NCBI GenBank assembly: GCA_022266195.1
Contig: WHVY01000008.1
Location: 806,001 to 870,000, forward strand
Reading direction: 5' to 3'
DNA from: Tetranychus cinnabarinus
Taxonomy: Eukaryota > Arthropoda > Arachnida > Trombidiformes > Tetranychidae
Length of the DNA: 64,000 bases
A program made the position numbers and the translations under genes. The notes under the pieces were generated by a model. The model did not search any database. It was not told the origin of the DNA and saw nothing but the letters and a program-made list of their open reading frames with translations. Of the stretch, positions 26,632 through 38,593 are shown piece by piece. Each line of letters starts with the position of its first letter. Positions within the stretch are counted from its first letter, which is position 1.

Positions 26632-27395
26632 GATGTCGAGTTTACATAAAAGGTTTACGATTAAGTTGTGGGTGGGTAATACTGGTAAATTAAATAACAA
26701 TTAAAATCTATCAAAACACTGAATGTTATTATCTCGGCAGTTGAAATCAAAAAAGCAAAACTGGTCAGCTGATTGTCATTTTGAGTTCTCTTTTTAGACC
26801 AAAGGTGGATAAAATATCTGTAAATTATTTGTGCTCATTCAGGGTAGGTATTTTAATTACTAATGAATGCTGAAAATTTTATTAATCATGATAAATAATC
26901 TAAAATATAATATCTAATATGCTTATAAAATATAAATCCAACTATCTACTCGTTTTACATTTAGCAGAAATTTTAAACAAGAAATAAACAGATTAAAGAG
27001 ACTATAATATTGTTATCTAATTTCAATACAAATTAACAAGGTCGAAAATTTGACACTCACGATTTCTTAGGAGGAAAAAATTTCGTTAATTACTAATTTA
27101 TGCTTGTAAATATTCACTTGGACAATAACTTATAATAGAAAATCATAAATCAAATGAATGTTTAATTTTAACTTGAATTTTAATTGAAATTACCGGTTTA
27201 CAAATACCGGTGTCTAAAATAGACACTAGATGACTGTACATTGAGTTCATAGTGTAATAGTGCAATAGACAACATCATAGATCTATGTTTCAAGACTAAT
27301 GTTAAATTTTGATTGTGTCATCTGATTGTGTTCGCATTAATTATTAATTGAATTGTAACTTTATTTTGCTCACATTAAGGTCACTGCTTTGTGTA
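26632..27395. promoter_or_regulatory. Divergent promoter region between pen-2 and RER1
   Basis: 764 bases separate the start codons of two genes transcribed away from each other. The segment is very AT-rich. A palindrome-like ACCGGTTTACAAATACCGGT lies at 27193-27212, two inverted ACCGGT boxes near the RER1 side that could bind a dimeric factor. No clear TATA box stands out for either direction. A bidirectional promoter is inferred from geometry only. Confidence 0.5.
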
Positions 27396-28135
27396 ATGGA
27401 AGACGAACCTTTGCGAGCACAACGTCCATTTCTTATTCGCTTTTTTGAATCACTTGGACAGCGTTACCAAAGCCTGCTTGATGCCTGGACTCCCTATGCC
27501 ACAGGAAGATGGATATTCACAGCCTTTTTCTTTATTGTTTATATGACAAGAGTTATATTATTAGAGGGGTGGTATATTGTAACATATGCTCTTGGTATTT
27601 ATTATCTAAATCTTCTAATTGCCTTCTTGACACCCAAAGTTGATCCAGCTCTAGGAGATGATGATTTAGATGATGGACCAAGCCTTCCCACCAGTAGGGA
27701 TGAAGAATTTAGACCCTTCATTAGACGTCTACCAGAATTTAAATTTTGGTAAGTAATCCTAGTTTTTGATTAGGTAAACATTTTATAATCAAATGATAAT
27801 CATCTTCCAAATTTCATTGTAGGCATTCTGCAACTAGAGCTACTGGGATTGCGCTGTTTTGTACATTTTTCGAAGCTTTCAATATTCCTGTATTTTGGCC
27901 AATTTTATTGGTTTACTTTTGTACTCTTTTCGCTATCACTATGAAAAGACAAATCAAGGTATTTATTTCCTATCAGTTCTTTGTATATTATTCAATTTAC
28001 AATTTGAATCAATCAATAATGTATTTTTTATTTTTTTGACAGCATATGTATAAATATAGATACCTGCCGTGGACAAGAGGGAAGACAAGATATCAAGGGA
28101 AACAAGATACTGGCAAAGTTATACAGACCAAGTGA
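27396..28135 (+). CDS. Rer1: RER1, Golgi-to-ER retrieval receptor
   Basis: Three exons: 27396-27748, 27823-27958 and 28043-28135. All introns are GT-AG (74 and 84 bases), and together they give 193 residues against about 196 in the human protein. RER1 is a multi-pass early-Golgi protein that returns ER membrane proteins and unassembled subunits to the ER in COPI vesicles. Visible family text includes YQSLLDAWTPYATGRW, the strongly hydrophobic pair after it, YYLNLLIAFLTPKVDP, the acidic linker, EEFRPFIRRLPEFKFWHSAT, FFEAFNIPVFWPIL, and the C-terminal KHMYKYRYLPW...YQGKQDTGK. The start is the first ATG in frame. It shares a divergent upstream region with pen-2, whose product is a known RER1 client. 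It converges on the clip/CUB gene. Confidence 0.97.
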
Positions 28136-29291
28136 GGAACTATACAGAACAGAAAAAATACCTCGTTAGTCAATTTACACATTATGATTATGAATCAGTT
28201 GCCCATTATTAAAACATTTTAACTTGTCAATTGATTGAATTTTATCTGGCTATCCTTCTTTCTACCTTTCGCCGAATTCACGGCAATTTTTACACACCCT
28301 AATTTTTGATTGCTCTTCGCGCAACATTTTTTTGATAATTCATGCCGAAAACTTTTTAGATTATTTCTCTAATATTACTTTTTCAATCGTTATTACAGTA
28401 CTGCAATTACAACTGGGGTTGCAAGTGGATTAGTGGATCAAGTGTGATTTCCATTCAAGATCTGCACAATTTTAACATTGATGATTGCGGTCCAAGAACC
28501 TGTTTTTTTTAAAAAACTAAAACTTAACTTTGGCATCTATGAACCTTTAACTTATTTGGTTAAACCACAAAGCAAAATTGAGATGATAATGAGGAAAACA
28601 GTCAAAGCAAAAGTAAAAAACTCTGTAAAAAAGGACAATAAATACTGAGAAACGAGTAAATGGTAACTACATTATCGACACGACATTTATCATTGCATTA
28701 GCCAAATAACGTGCAATCCAAATCCAATTTATAACTAAAGGATGGTATGTTCTTAAGGCGATGACTATCCAACTTCGATTGTCGCTTTACGATCAACACC
28801 CTTCTTTCACTTGAAAGTGCATTTCTTCTCTATCTAAAAGTCCATAATCACTTGTTTGATAGTGAAAAAGAACCTTTTAAGCTGAAAAATTTATAGAATT
28901 ATAACAAATCTCATATTAAATTTTGCTATTGCTCAGATTCTTGAAATGAATGATGAAACTTTCATGTCCCAGTTCATCATTTTGTTGTCTGTTTTCTCAT
29001 TGTATTTTTAATTTTTGTGTTTTTCCTCCATCAAAGCAAACTCTCTATTTCATCTTTTTTTTAAGATTGTCAATTCATTTATTACTTTATATTATATTAT
29101 AAACTAGAAAAGTAATATTAAAAAGGGAAACGAATAAAATGTTATAATAAAATAATTTATACTTCTTTATTATTTGCAATCTGTAAGTATTGTTTCTGTA
29201 AACTAGGATGAGTAAAAATGAATAAGATAGCAAAATTTTCAAAAATATTATCATTTTATTTTAAAGCATAATCGCGCAGTGAAGTGTACAA
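28136..29291. other. Convergent intergenic region with 3' UTRs
   Basis: Holds the 3' ends of RER1 (AATAAA at about 28637 and 29133) and of the clip/CUB gene (reverse-strand AATAAAA at about 29250-29261). A 38-codon open stretch with four cysteines follows an acceptor-like TTACAG at 28399, but no partner exon was found, so it is not called. Confidence 0.45.
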
Positions 29292-30795
29292 TCAAGAGCA
29301 GTTAATTTGCTCGTATTTCAACGCGAAGCCTTTTTGATTAGTAGGGCCAGAGAAGGAAATATCATCTGTATCATCGCTGTGGACATACATAACAAATGGT
29401 TTGCTGTAACCTGTAAAATGGAGAGATCGAATGAATAATGAATTTTTTTCCAATTACCAAATTTAGGGTAACAACTTACTTGTGATTGGTGTTGAAACAG
29501 TTGAACCGTCAACTGATGATAATCTTTGGCCACAAAAACGATCTTGAGTTATTGTTAGCCCATCGTTTGACCCGGAAGGGATTACAATATAATCACCACC
29601 ATCTGAGCGAGTCCGACTTATTGTACATCCAGATCCAACAGCTGCTGGATTTTGATAACCAACTCCTGACTGTAATTTACGGAAGCCACCAAAATCAAAA
29701 TCAGCTGAAGTCCAACGGATTCCACACATTCGGGGTGATTGAGCGATACAAATGCCATAGTTCATATTGTGAAAATAGTTTGGACTCTGTGTAGGTAAAA
29801 TTAATGGATTAACGGGCAAATTAACGGATCCCTGTTGATTAAGTTGCCTTGAACGCGGCATGCCACGATAATTAAGTGATTCGACTGTCCCTGAAGTTGC
29901 TGTGAAATATTGAAGACATCCTGAAGGTGCTCTGAACGGTGATTGACAAGGAATCTGCTGAATTCTTATGCTCCATTTACGATTATACATTTCCTCATTG
30001 GCTGTATTAACAACAAGCAATAGAGGCTCATTCACATCGTCAGGGTCAACATCAATGTAAAGATGCTGTCCCGTTAAATCACCACAAAGACCACTCGCAG
30101 GAAGTCCAGTTGAATTGAAATTGGAAGCTCCTGAGATAACAAATGAATCCGTCTGGAATCCGCAAGATCCGTTTCGAGGTGGAGCTAAAGAAAATTCATC
30201 AAAATCCAGTCTAATTTGACAGATAGGATATTTTTGAATCAAATTATTTCGGTGGAGAGTAAATATGCACATCGGTGGATTAAGACGCTCAGTTTGTAAA
30301 GTTGGATATTGCGGTGATACAAAATAACTTTCATTGGCACTAATCACTGATCGACAAGTTCCTTGGTCTATTTAAAGAGAAAATTATTTATTATTTTGGA
30401 GAAAGAATCGACACTCAAATATTGCCTAGAAAGGTTCAACTTACAAATACAACAGGCCATAAGAATACCGCAATTACCCGCAATTATTCCTCCAGTTGAA
30501 GCACAGGCTGCTTTTGGCATACATAAGCCAACTCTATTATCAGCTGAAGTATAACATTCAGATCTAGGAATTATTGGCGATAGCAGGTTGTTGAATACTG
30601 AAATAAAATGGAATCAGATTATACAATTTGTGGCTTGAAAAAGAAAGTTAATGAAATTAAAGTTTACCAAAATTAAGTGAAAAAAAGATGAGGCTCACCA
30701 TTTTGACTCCGAGTGAAAAGTTGACCAAAACTTGTGATGAAGAATAAATTAAATATTAAAATTGTAAATGTTACAAATTTGATTGGACTCGCCAT
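29292..30795 (-). CDS. Secreted clip-like/CUB-domain protein
   Basis: Four exons on the minus strand: 30795-30699, 30597-30445, 30367-29480 and 29410-29292. All are GT-AG with frame kept, giving 418 residues. Residues 1-24 are a signal peptide ending ...ITSFG. Residues 47-82 hold six cysteines spaced C-x10-C-x5-C-x10-C-x5-CC, the pattern of arthropod clip-like knots. Cys88 starts a CUB domain, and a second CUB domain ends at the C-terminus (FALKYEQINCS). Arthropods have many such secreted proteins; their roles are largely unknown, probably extracellular binding or cuticle/immune functions. No protease domain is present, so an enzymatic role is unlikely. A rearranged partial copy lies at 52.3-53.6 kb. 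Confidence 0.88.
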
Positions 30796-31592
30796 TCTAA
30801 ATCGTTTTCACACTTTCGAATATGAGTCGATTGAAAATCAAAGGCTTAATTTCTTAACTTGATTGATTACAACTTATTTTCAGTTTGATACTGATTGAGC
30901 TCTTCACGATAAATAAAAACTTGAAAAAATATGAAGTGAGTCTTTCGGTAGTTTGGGAACAGAATGACTCTTAATTGTAGGCTAATATTTACATTTTTTG
31001 ATAACACATTTGTGTTCAAAAAAGGGCGAGATTATAAAATGAAATTATCCCTTTACAATTTCCATAAACAATCAAAAACTGTGGGCTATGCTGAAATTTT
31101 TACCTGATTTAGCGTAAACGAGGTCAATTAACAACTTGCTGTGAAAATTTACAGATGATATATCCGTGTAATCCCTGTAAGACAATATAAAAGAGCCAAA
31201 GATTTAGTTTAATTTCCTTCTCTGATGGATAAATAAACAGGAAGATCCAAAAATGGTTCAATGGCCTTTCTTGCTAGCGATAATTTAAAAATTGTGTTTA
31301 CGTAACCAACAGCAATTAGATCTTTTTAGCGTGAAGTTTTTCAACAGCAAACTGTTAATTATTGCTCGGACGATCATCAATCAGTTCTTTAGATTTTCAA
31401 TTTTTCCTGGCAAAAGATTGAATTATGCAAAAAATCACTAAATAATTTCTGATCTCTTCTTTATTTAATTTTACGGCCATGAGTCGTGATGATCTATATT
31501 TATAAATGATAGATGATTTATACAATCAAGGTGAGAGTTAATAAATGTTTCATTCGCATGTGTTTTATCAGGCTAATTAATCAACTAAATAA
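30796..31592. other. Region upstream of the clip/CUB gene
   Basis: About 0.8 kb containing the promoter of the clip/CUB gene and the 3' UTR of RBM42. Reverse-strand AATAAA occurs near 31461. The portion 30796-30983 was carried along in the duplication at 53.4-53.5 kb, so that copy kept its proximal upstream sequence. Confidence 0.5.
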
Positions 31593-32465
31593 TCAAGATG
31601 CAAGAAATTTCGCCTTTTCTTTTTGCTTCTTCTTCAACGTTTCCAAACTACGCTCTTTCCATGTTGATTTTCGTAACTTGATTGGACGACTACCCAGATA
31701 TTTTCCATCCATTTCCCTCATTGCTCTTATATAATCATTTGAGTCTTTAAAACTAACAAATCCGTAACCTTTTGATTTATTTGTTCGTTTGTCCCTGATT
31801 ACCTTGGCTTTAACGAAAGATGGATATTTGCTAAAACCTCGTGTCAATACTTCATCAGTAACATCATTACCCAAATCACCGACAAATAAACGGAAATCAT
31901 CAGGATCCCATTCCGCTAGTGAGTTATCTTCCCATATCTGTCCTCCAGCGGCTCTCAAGCACTTTTTGTTTTTACTAGAAGGTTTCTCTGCATTCTTATT
32001 ACTCTTTTTAGATGGTCCTGATCCTGAATTGGTAGAGGCTGATGCGTTATTAGCTGCTATTGATGCCAAAGAAACACCTGGAGGTAATCCCATTGGGGTA
32101 ACGGTATATCCAGGATTGGCAGTCGATGTTCCTGGAATGGGCGATCCAACTGGTAATGAATTGATCGCCTGGAATCCTTTAATGTTGGACATTTTGTTTA
32201 CAGGCAAAGATGAGGATGGAGCAGAAATAACTGCAGAGTTTGCAGGTAAGCCTACTGTTGAATGCATATTGAGTCGATTGATTGGTGGCACTTGTCGTTG
32301 AATTTGATGAGGGATAAATTGAAACATTGAATTTGAGGGCATCGGCGGAGGGAAATTAGGCTGACTAGCCGCTAAAGGTTTACTAATTTCTTTCTTGAAA
32401 TTATCCATCTCTGCTTCTAGTCGACGTTTTTTGATAATCTCGTGATTATAATCACGGTAAGACAT
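31593..32465 (-). CDS. RBM42: RNA-binding protein 42 (RBM42)
   Basis: Intron-free, 290 residues, shorter than the vertebrate protein (about 480) because the middle is reduced. The basic/acidic N-terminus (KKRRLEAEMDNFKKEI) is a family feature. It is followed by a Pro/Ser/Asn-rich linker and a lysine-rich patch at 152-168. The single RRM lies at about 191-269, with RNP2 LFVGDL (193-198) and RNP1 KGYGFVSF (232-239). The invariant RBM42 lead-in GGQIWEDNSLAEWDPDDFRLF and tail RPIKLRKSTWKER are intact. RBM42 binds mRNAs and associates with hnRNP K and spliceosomal components, in nucleus and stress granules. A 96-bp piece of this gene (31769-31864, inside the RRM) is duplicated at 53547-53642. Confidence 0.95.
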   Translation of the reverse strand: MSYRDYNHEIIKKRRLEAEMDNFKKEISKPLAASQPNFPPPMPSNSMFQFIPHQIQRQVPPINRLNMHSTVGLPANSAVISAPSSSLPVNKMSNIKGFQAINSLPVGSPIPGTSTANPGYTVTPMGLPPGVSLASIAANNASASTNSGSGPSKKSNKNAEKPSSKNKKCLRAAGGQIWEDNSLAEWDPDDFRLFVGDLGNDVTDEVLTRGFSKYPSFVKAKVIRDKRTNKSKGYGFVSFKDSNDYIRAMREMDGKYLGSRPIKLRKSTWKERSLETLKKKQKEKAKFLAS

Positions 32466-34698
32466 TATGATTGAAGAAGTTGAACGTTTAGATCAGGAAC
32501 CAAAAAATAACAAATTGTCTAAAAAACGAAATCAGAAAATACTTTCAAAGTTGATAAGCATTGATGAAAGCAATATCGAGATGACAATTTGCACAGCCCA
32601 TATGTTTTCAGTATGAGTAAACTATGGCGCTCCTTTCAAATATTCTATGTCAATTCTTGATCTTTTTTACAATTAGAGAGAAAATTTTGGTGAAAAATTA
32701 ACAATTTACAAAACAATTTTATAGTCCTGAGCTCGCTTAATCGACATATTAAAATTACATCAAAATAAGGTTGATTTTATGGCTTCAAATGCACAGAAAT
32801 CCACCCATTTATTGCATTAAAATTATTATTTATAAAACAAAGCTTTGGTTACCAAAATTCAGCAAAAGCTCAAACCTAAAATATTACAATCCAGGTTACT
32901 ATTAGAATCAAATTTGCTGATTAGTTCGATTGTTCACTCCATTTTGTATTACAAATAGCAAGAGTCTAAAGGCATGAAATGAAATACAGTTTGCTATGAT
33001 GTAAATGAAATAAATTTTGGAGGTTAGCCAAAAATGATTTGAAACCCAAAATGGTTATTTCTAATTTTGTGATTAAAAAGTATTATTAGCATGAGAATGA
33101 AGATAAAATTGTCGAGATCATTGAAACAGCAAAGTTAGTTTAACTCTGGTTAAGGAGGAAGTCAAAAGAATGTTCATACCAACGAACCTTACCCTGAACA
33201 ACAAAATCTACTTTAAAGAGGCGATAAGATTGAATACGAAAATAAGTTAAACCAACAACACTTTGTCATTATTAACTAAATTTATTTGTTTTTGTGTTGT
33301 GATGAGGATTAACAGTTTTATCTGATGAGAGACATTATCCTGTGCTCGGAGTTGTTTAATAATTAACTAATAGTCAATCCACGTAAATCATTACGTAAAT
33401 TCTTTAATTTAAAGCGTAATAATTATTTGAAAATATTAACATTGGCAATAATATCCAACGAAAATGGGTTCAGTATAAAGTTGACTTTTCAAATGAAAAA
33501 ATGAATCAATCATTAAGGTTTATCTTGAGACATGAAATAATAACAAATTTATTTTTCTCTAGTGTTTCACTTTTAATGATTTAAAATCTATTTATCCCAT
33601 TGATCACCCAATCTGACATTTTCAATCAATAACAAAGTGTTTCGATTTCATTTTCCATTTTTCTTTTTCTGGTCTTTGCTTGTCTTTACAGACATTGATC
33701 TAAATACCAATATTGAGTTAAAAAAAGATGATTCACTTCGCTCTTCATCAGCATCATCCAAACCAAGGATTTGAGTTAATTTTAGATTCAAGTTAAATTT
33801 GTAAAGCTTTTCACTGACTGGTGAAACACACTAAGGAAAAAGGAAATGTGTTTAAAGACAGTTACAGTGAATTATCAATGGAAGACTGAGAAACGGTTCT
33901 TGTTAATCTATTTTGTTTGCTATCACCAATTTGCATTTAACCATTCATGTTAGTTTACATTTCTTCTCAGATTAAAACTTATTCCAATTCAATTTTGTTT
34001 CATGGACATTTTAGATTGCTTGATATTAAAGATGACGATTTCCAACTTTCAATCATTAACGTCATCAAAAATTGATAAAGTTTTCATATTTAATCTTTTC
34101 TTTACAACAATATTGATCTATTTCTTTCACTTTTTGGGCTTGTGTGTTTGCATCCAACTCTGGTCCTGGAAGCTGAAAAAAGGTGTTTGCTTTATCATCA
34201 AAAATAACAAAATCATCATTATCCATATAAGTAAAAGTTGAAATAGAAAGGGAACAGAAAAACTGTCACATAGTCACAACTGCAAGATTTTATCTCCATA
34301 ATCAGACATCATGGTATGATTGTGGATAGTTAACGTCGAGTTACTGTTGCCTTTTGGCTTATATATGTTTGAGGTATTTAGAGGAATAATCAGGAGCTCA
34401 TGTATAAGTTTGTAAGTGTACATTATATAATAATATGTATAAGTTTGTTTTTTTTACAATAAACCATCACTTTCGGATTAACAAAACAAAAACAATGTTA
34501 CTTTCTATGGAGCTTCTTTTTTCTTTTCTTGATAAATCCCATCAATTTCACTCTCTCTTTGAAAACGAAGGTCTAATGTATTCAAATAAGGGTGTGCTTG
34601 ATTGTGTTTGTGTGTGTGTATATGTGATCTTTTCCGCCCAAAAATATGATTAAAACAAAATTAAATATCATAATTTGTTAGTTAATTTCACCGACTCT
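32466..34698. other. Intergenic between RBM42 and the deubiquitinase gene
   Basis: 2.2 kb, AT-rich. It holds the RBM42 promoter (right next to 32465) and the 3' UTR of the USP gene. A 41-codon plus-strand open stretch near 33127-33249 has coding-like composition but no recognised homologue. A TG-rich run occurs at 34600-34626. Nothing else is supportable. Confidence 0.45.
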
Positions 34699-37544
34699 TT
34701 AATCTTGACGCAGGTAAAGGAGTACATAAGCGGCCTTAGATACAACAGCATCTTCAGAAGCTTGTGATACATTTGAATCATCAAAATGATACCAAGTTCC
34801 AGTCTCTTTATTTTTACCGTAAGCCGTATAATGACCACCTCCAAGGCCACCATAGTGATTGGCAACGGCTACAAGATTATATAAGATCTTCTCTTTTTTC
34901 GGATTATTGATCAAATATTGTCCTAAATCTAGATTATACAGGGGAAAGTTAACAAAAGTATCCAATTTGTCTCTCCAATATTTGGAATAGGAGAATCTTT
35001 TAAGATGAAAAATGGCTACTTTGGGTAGGGACCAGATGTCGAATTTTTTCGATGCTTGCTGACGTTTTTTACATCTAGGACAGTACCATAAATCATGTTC
35101 ACCGAGTCTTTCCGTTGTTGTAAATTGTTCGATACATTCACTTAAGTTATGAGATTTACCAACATTACTTGTACTCTTTTGAAGATTCATTCGCAGCATG
35201 GTCTCTTCATTATCAATTGAACGAATTCTGAATCGTTTGGTAAAATCAGCAGCAATAAAAGTTTTACTTCCCAATTCCAGAGGTTTATCTTTACTAATTT
35301 TGCCCAAAGGCATGGTTCCAAAACTATTTATTAATCTGAGAGTGAATGGTTCATCTTCACCCTCTACTTCACCATCTTCTTTATCATCCATTGGTGATTC
35401 TTTTTCATCGCCACTTGCTGCTGCTGCTGCTGATGCTGTTGATGCTGTTGCTGTTGGTGCTATAGCTGATGTTGTGGCTTCTGTCGCAGAGTTAGTTGGT
35501 GTATTTGATACTGATGATGAGGCAGTTTCTGGTGAAAGTGATGCAGATGTTACTGTAGATGTAGGTGTTTTATGGTTAACTTGATTATTACTTGTAGTGT
35601 CACCATTATCCGAATTAGCACCAGCTCCCATTTCCTCATCTCCATCATTGTTCTGAGTGGTCGTCTCTTTAGTAAAACCGGGTTCATCCATCAATGTTTC
35701 CACATAATTTTTCACTGCACTATACAATGCTTCATAAGTACACTGTTTAATATTGACAAAGAAAGGTTTAGCAAAAAGGACAGCTGAGTCTTCACCCTTA
35801 ACCCTTCTAATGTAAACAGGTAAAGCTGTACAATCATCCAGTTTTTCAAAAATATAGATTTCATCGGCATTGGACGAGAAGGAGTCATCTTGATTATACA
35901 CTCTGGTGAGACGATAATGGTTGACTTCTGTAACGATTAAATTTGACGGATTAACTGTAAAACCATTAATTTCTTTACTTTCGTTGATAGCTCTAGCCGC
36001 AGCATTACAAATATCTGGTACAATGCCCACTTTGGGAACCGTTAGCTTACAAATTTTAATAACCTGTTTAATCTTTTTCTCTGGTCCAACAGTTAATGGT
36101 CTAGCAGGCACAAACATTACATCAATGGCTCTTTCTCTCTTAACAGGCAGCGGTAAGGACAGGTAACAGTATGGATCAAAAGTTACACTAACAAGATCAC
36201 ATTCCGGACAGACTAAAGTTGATTTGAGAAGACCATGGAAAGTGTCAACAATGATACTATCATTTCTTTTAAGATAGTTGGACCATGACTCAGCGGCAAC
36301 GACCGAATCAGGTCTTTTGTCAATCTCTTGTTTTATTTCTATGTAAGGTTTCTTTTTAACACGATTCAAATCTTCATGAAGTCCATCGAGAAGGAAAGCC
36401 ATCAATTCTTGACAGTCTTGTTGCTGAAATCCACTGAACTGCGGAGAAAATTTTCCGACCGCTTGTTTAAATTCACGAGGAGAGAGAAAGGAATGAAGTC
36501 CGGACCACATTGCTTTATTAAGATCACCATAAGTTTTTGCGATTTCTCCGCCCATTCCAAGAGGGTTATCCACGTTTAATTCATCCCAATATTTGTCATT
36601 CACAAAATACTCGGTTAATGGTGGAGTATTAGACATACACTGAAGGGCACTATTCATGAAACACGTATTTCCAAGATTCATTAATCCACAAAGACCTGGA
36701 GTTATTTTTGATGATCGAGTGGCGATCGCCCCAAAACGAGGTCGACTACTTGGCCATGAGCCATCCGAATTTTGAACCTCTAGGAAAGTTATGAGATAAT
36801 AGTAGAGATAAAACGAGATTATAAAGTTAAATGTTTTTTAAAGGTGCTAAATATTTTAAAACAAAGCAGAACTTATCACTTACCTAAAGTAACAATTGCG
36901 CCACTAGAAAGGCTCGCTTCCACAAGAGTTTGATCATCATTTTTCTTGGGTTCTGATGGGTCATATGCATTTAAAAGAGAACCGCATGCCCATAGCTGAG
37001 TTTCTGCTTTATCATCTACCTTGAAAAGTTTTCTCATCTCTTTTTCCAATTCTTTCAAAGTCGTTACTTGACTGAACTGTGCTGTTATGATTTCTTGTTT
37101 GGTACCATGAAGGCATAACTTTAGTTCTACTGGATAAAGTTCAAGTAGCTTATAGCTTGCTCGTGCCGATGGACGATCAATAACTTTACGACGAATCATA
37201 TGTTTTTTGCCGCTTAAACCAAATTCGTTAACTAGAATAGTCCAGAGTTCAGCAGGAACATAAACAAAATCTTCATTTTCTACGAGGTTCTCTTTCAAAG
37301 TCAACGTTTTTCCTTCAGGTGTTTTGAAAAGGTCACTATTATCAATAGGTCCTGGGTTATTGACCATGTCATCGTCACAGGCTTGTAAATATTGTTTATA
37401 CGTTTGAAACCATTTATTGTCCAAGACATACCAAAATTCACCTTCTTTTAACTCTCTGTTAACCATTTTATCAACTTCACTAGCAAACTTCAATGCAGCC
37501 ACTTTGTCGTTATCGTCGACTTCCATTTCGACTTCTTTGGTCAT
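34699..37544 (-). CDS. USP15: Ubiquitin-specific protease, USP4/11/15 class
   Basis: Two coding exons, 37544-36884 and 36779-34699 (GTAAGT donor, CTTTCCTAG acceptor, phase 1), giving 913 residues (human USP15/USP4 about 960-980). The N-terminal DUSP domain includes EFWYVLDNKWFQTYKQYL and NPGPIDNSDLF. A ubiquitin-like domain follows (VELKLC...LEKEMRKLF). The catalytic core starts at GLCGLMNLGNTCFM with nucleophile Cys260. The histidine is in GGGHYTAY and the third triad residue in WYHFDDSNV. Two CxxC pairs (CPECD, CPRCKK) form the zinc ribbon. The inserted linker between the two halves is low-complexity and Ser/Thr/Ala-rich, ending in an acidic patch. This class removes ubiquitin from SMAD-pathway, spliceosomal and COP9-related targets. 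The frame stays open upstream to 37628, but ATG 37544 is its first ATG. USP4, 11 and 15 cannot be told apart outside vertebrates. Confidence 0.94.
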
Positions 37545-38400
37545 TTTGTCCGGACACGATTCAGTTGTCTTGGTAGAACCGGGAAGAAGAAGGAAAACCA
37601 AAGACACAACAAATATGATACAAAGCACAGAACCGTAAAGTAGAATAGTTATTTTCTTTCCTTTCCTTTTCGGTCTTGTTTATTACCAGTATAACAGTAG
37701 CTGTAAAAATAATGATGATAATGTAAATGTCCTGAAACAACTGAGTAAGAGAGGTAGTGATGGGAAAAAGAGGAAGTACATGATCACACAGCAGAAGATA
37801 AAATGGTAAGTGAGTTTGATGGAAATGAGAGACAGAGAATATAGAGAGAAACAGAGAAAGTCAGTAATAGGTACGAAAAATATGCAGAAAAATGAGAAAG
37901 GAAAAAAGATTGTAGAAAGGAGGCAAAGACAGAGCAGTAGAAAGAAAAATTAGAAAAAGATGAACCCAAAATGAAGACTTGGGGAGAACCGGGCGAAGAT
38001 AAAATGATGAAAAGAAAAAGAGACAGAGAGGCAGACACAGCACAGACTAAAGTATCAGAAATTTCAATCATGAAGAAAATGAAGAATATGAAAAAGACAA
38101 AGAGTTAAAAATTGTTACAAAACACACTGAATAAAAATATCTAGACGATGATAAATTATTCAAGGATAAGGTGAACACACAGAGAAAAAGGGAGAACAAA
38201 TCAAGACAAAGATTACACGCACATTGTACACAAAAACCCAAAAAGATTTGGAGTTGGAAAGGACAATACAAAAAAAAGATCTTACCTTTGCAATGGTGAT
38301 GTTAAATCGTAATCTTTCTTGCTTCTTTCTCTCTTTCTATTTCTCTCTCTTCTACTATTCTGTTTGTCATTCAATTGTATTTTAAAAATGTTGTAACATT
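37545..38400 (-). other. Leader region and pyrimidine-rich intron of the USP gene
   Basis: On the minus strand a strong donor (GCAAAG|GTAAGATC) lies at 38286/38285 and an acceptor (TTGTTTCAG) at 37732/37731. They predict a 5' UTR exon upstream of about 38286, a 554-base intron, and a second leader exon 37731-37545 joined to the start codon. The intron is strongly biased, almost purine-only for long stretches on the plus strand. The two plus-strand frames that look long here on the opposite strand are artefacts of that bias. Confidence 0.5.
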
Positions 38401-38575
38401 AATTTAACAATGTTACTTATTTTTAATAATCCTTTTGCTTGTTCCACTGTACAGCTGAGGATTTAAACCAATTAATAAATGTAGGATGAAAAATAGTAAT
38501 TGAAATTTAAATTCAAACTCAAGAAAAAAAACAAAATCATTTATAAGCAACAAAAATTGCAATCACCGGCTTAAA

Positions 38576-38593
38576 TAGCAGCGCCTCTAGGGA
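38576..38593 (-). promoter_or_regulatory. CTCF-like motif
   Basis: Read on the minus strand the site is TCCCTAGAGGCGCTGCTA, close to the core recognised by CTCF zinc fingers (C-C-x-x-TAG-A/G-G/T-GGC-G/A-C). It stands out in DNA that is otherwise over 65 percent A+T by eye. It is a motif-only call; binding is not shown. Confidence 0.4.

Noticed and set aside
28400..28516. 38-codon cysteine-containing stretch after an acceptor-like TTACAG
   Set aside because: No upstream exon with a start could be found, and it lies where the RER1 3' UTR is expected.
31789..32301. 170-codon plus-strand frame
   Set aside because: Fully antisense to RBM42, whose RRM is unmistakable; the open frame is a by-product of codon use.
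35198..35584. 128-codon plus-strand frame
   Set aside because: It lies antisense to the USP gene's low-complexity Ser/Thr/Ala linker and mirrors its repeats; no start context or homology.
37545..37628. Hydrophobic N-terminal extension of the USP protein resembling a signal peptide
   Set aside because: The upstream frame has no ATG (it opens with GTG); the first ATG is 37544, which fits the usual DUSP start.
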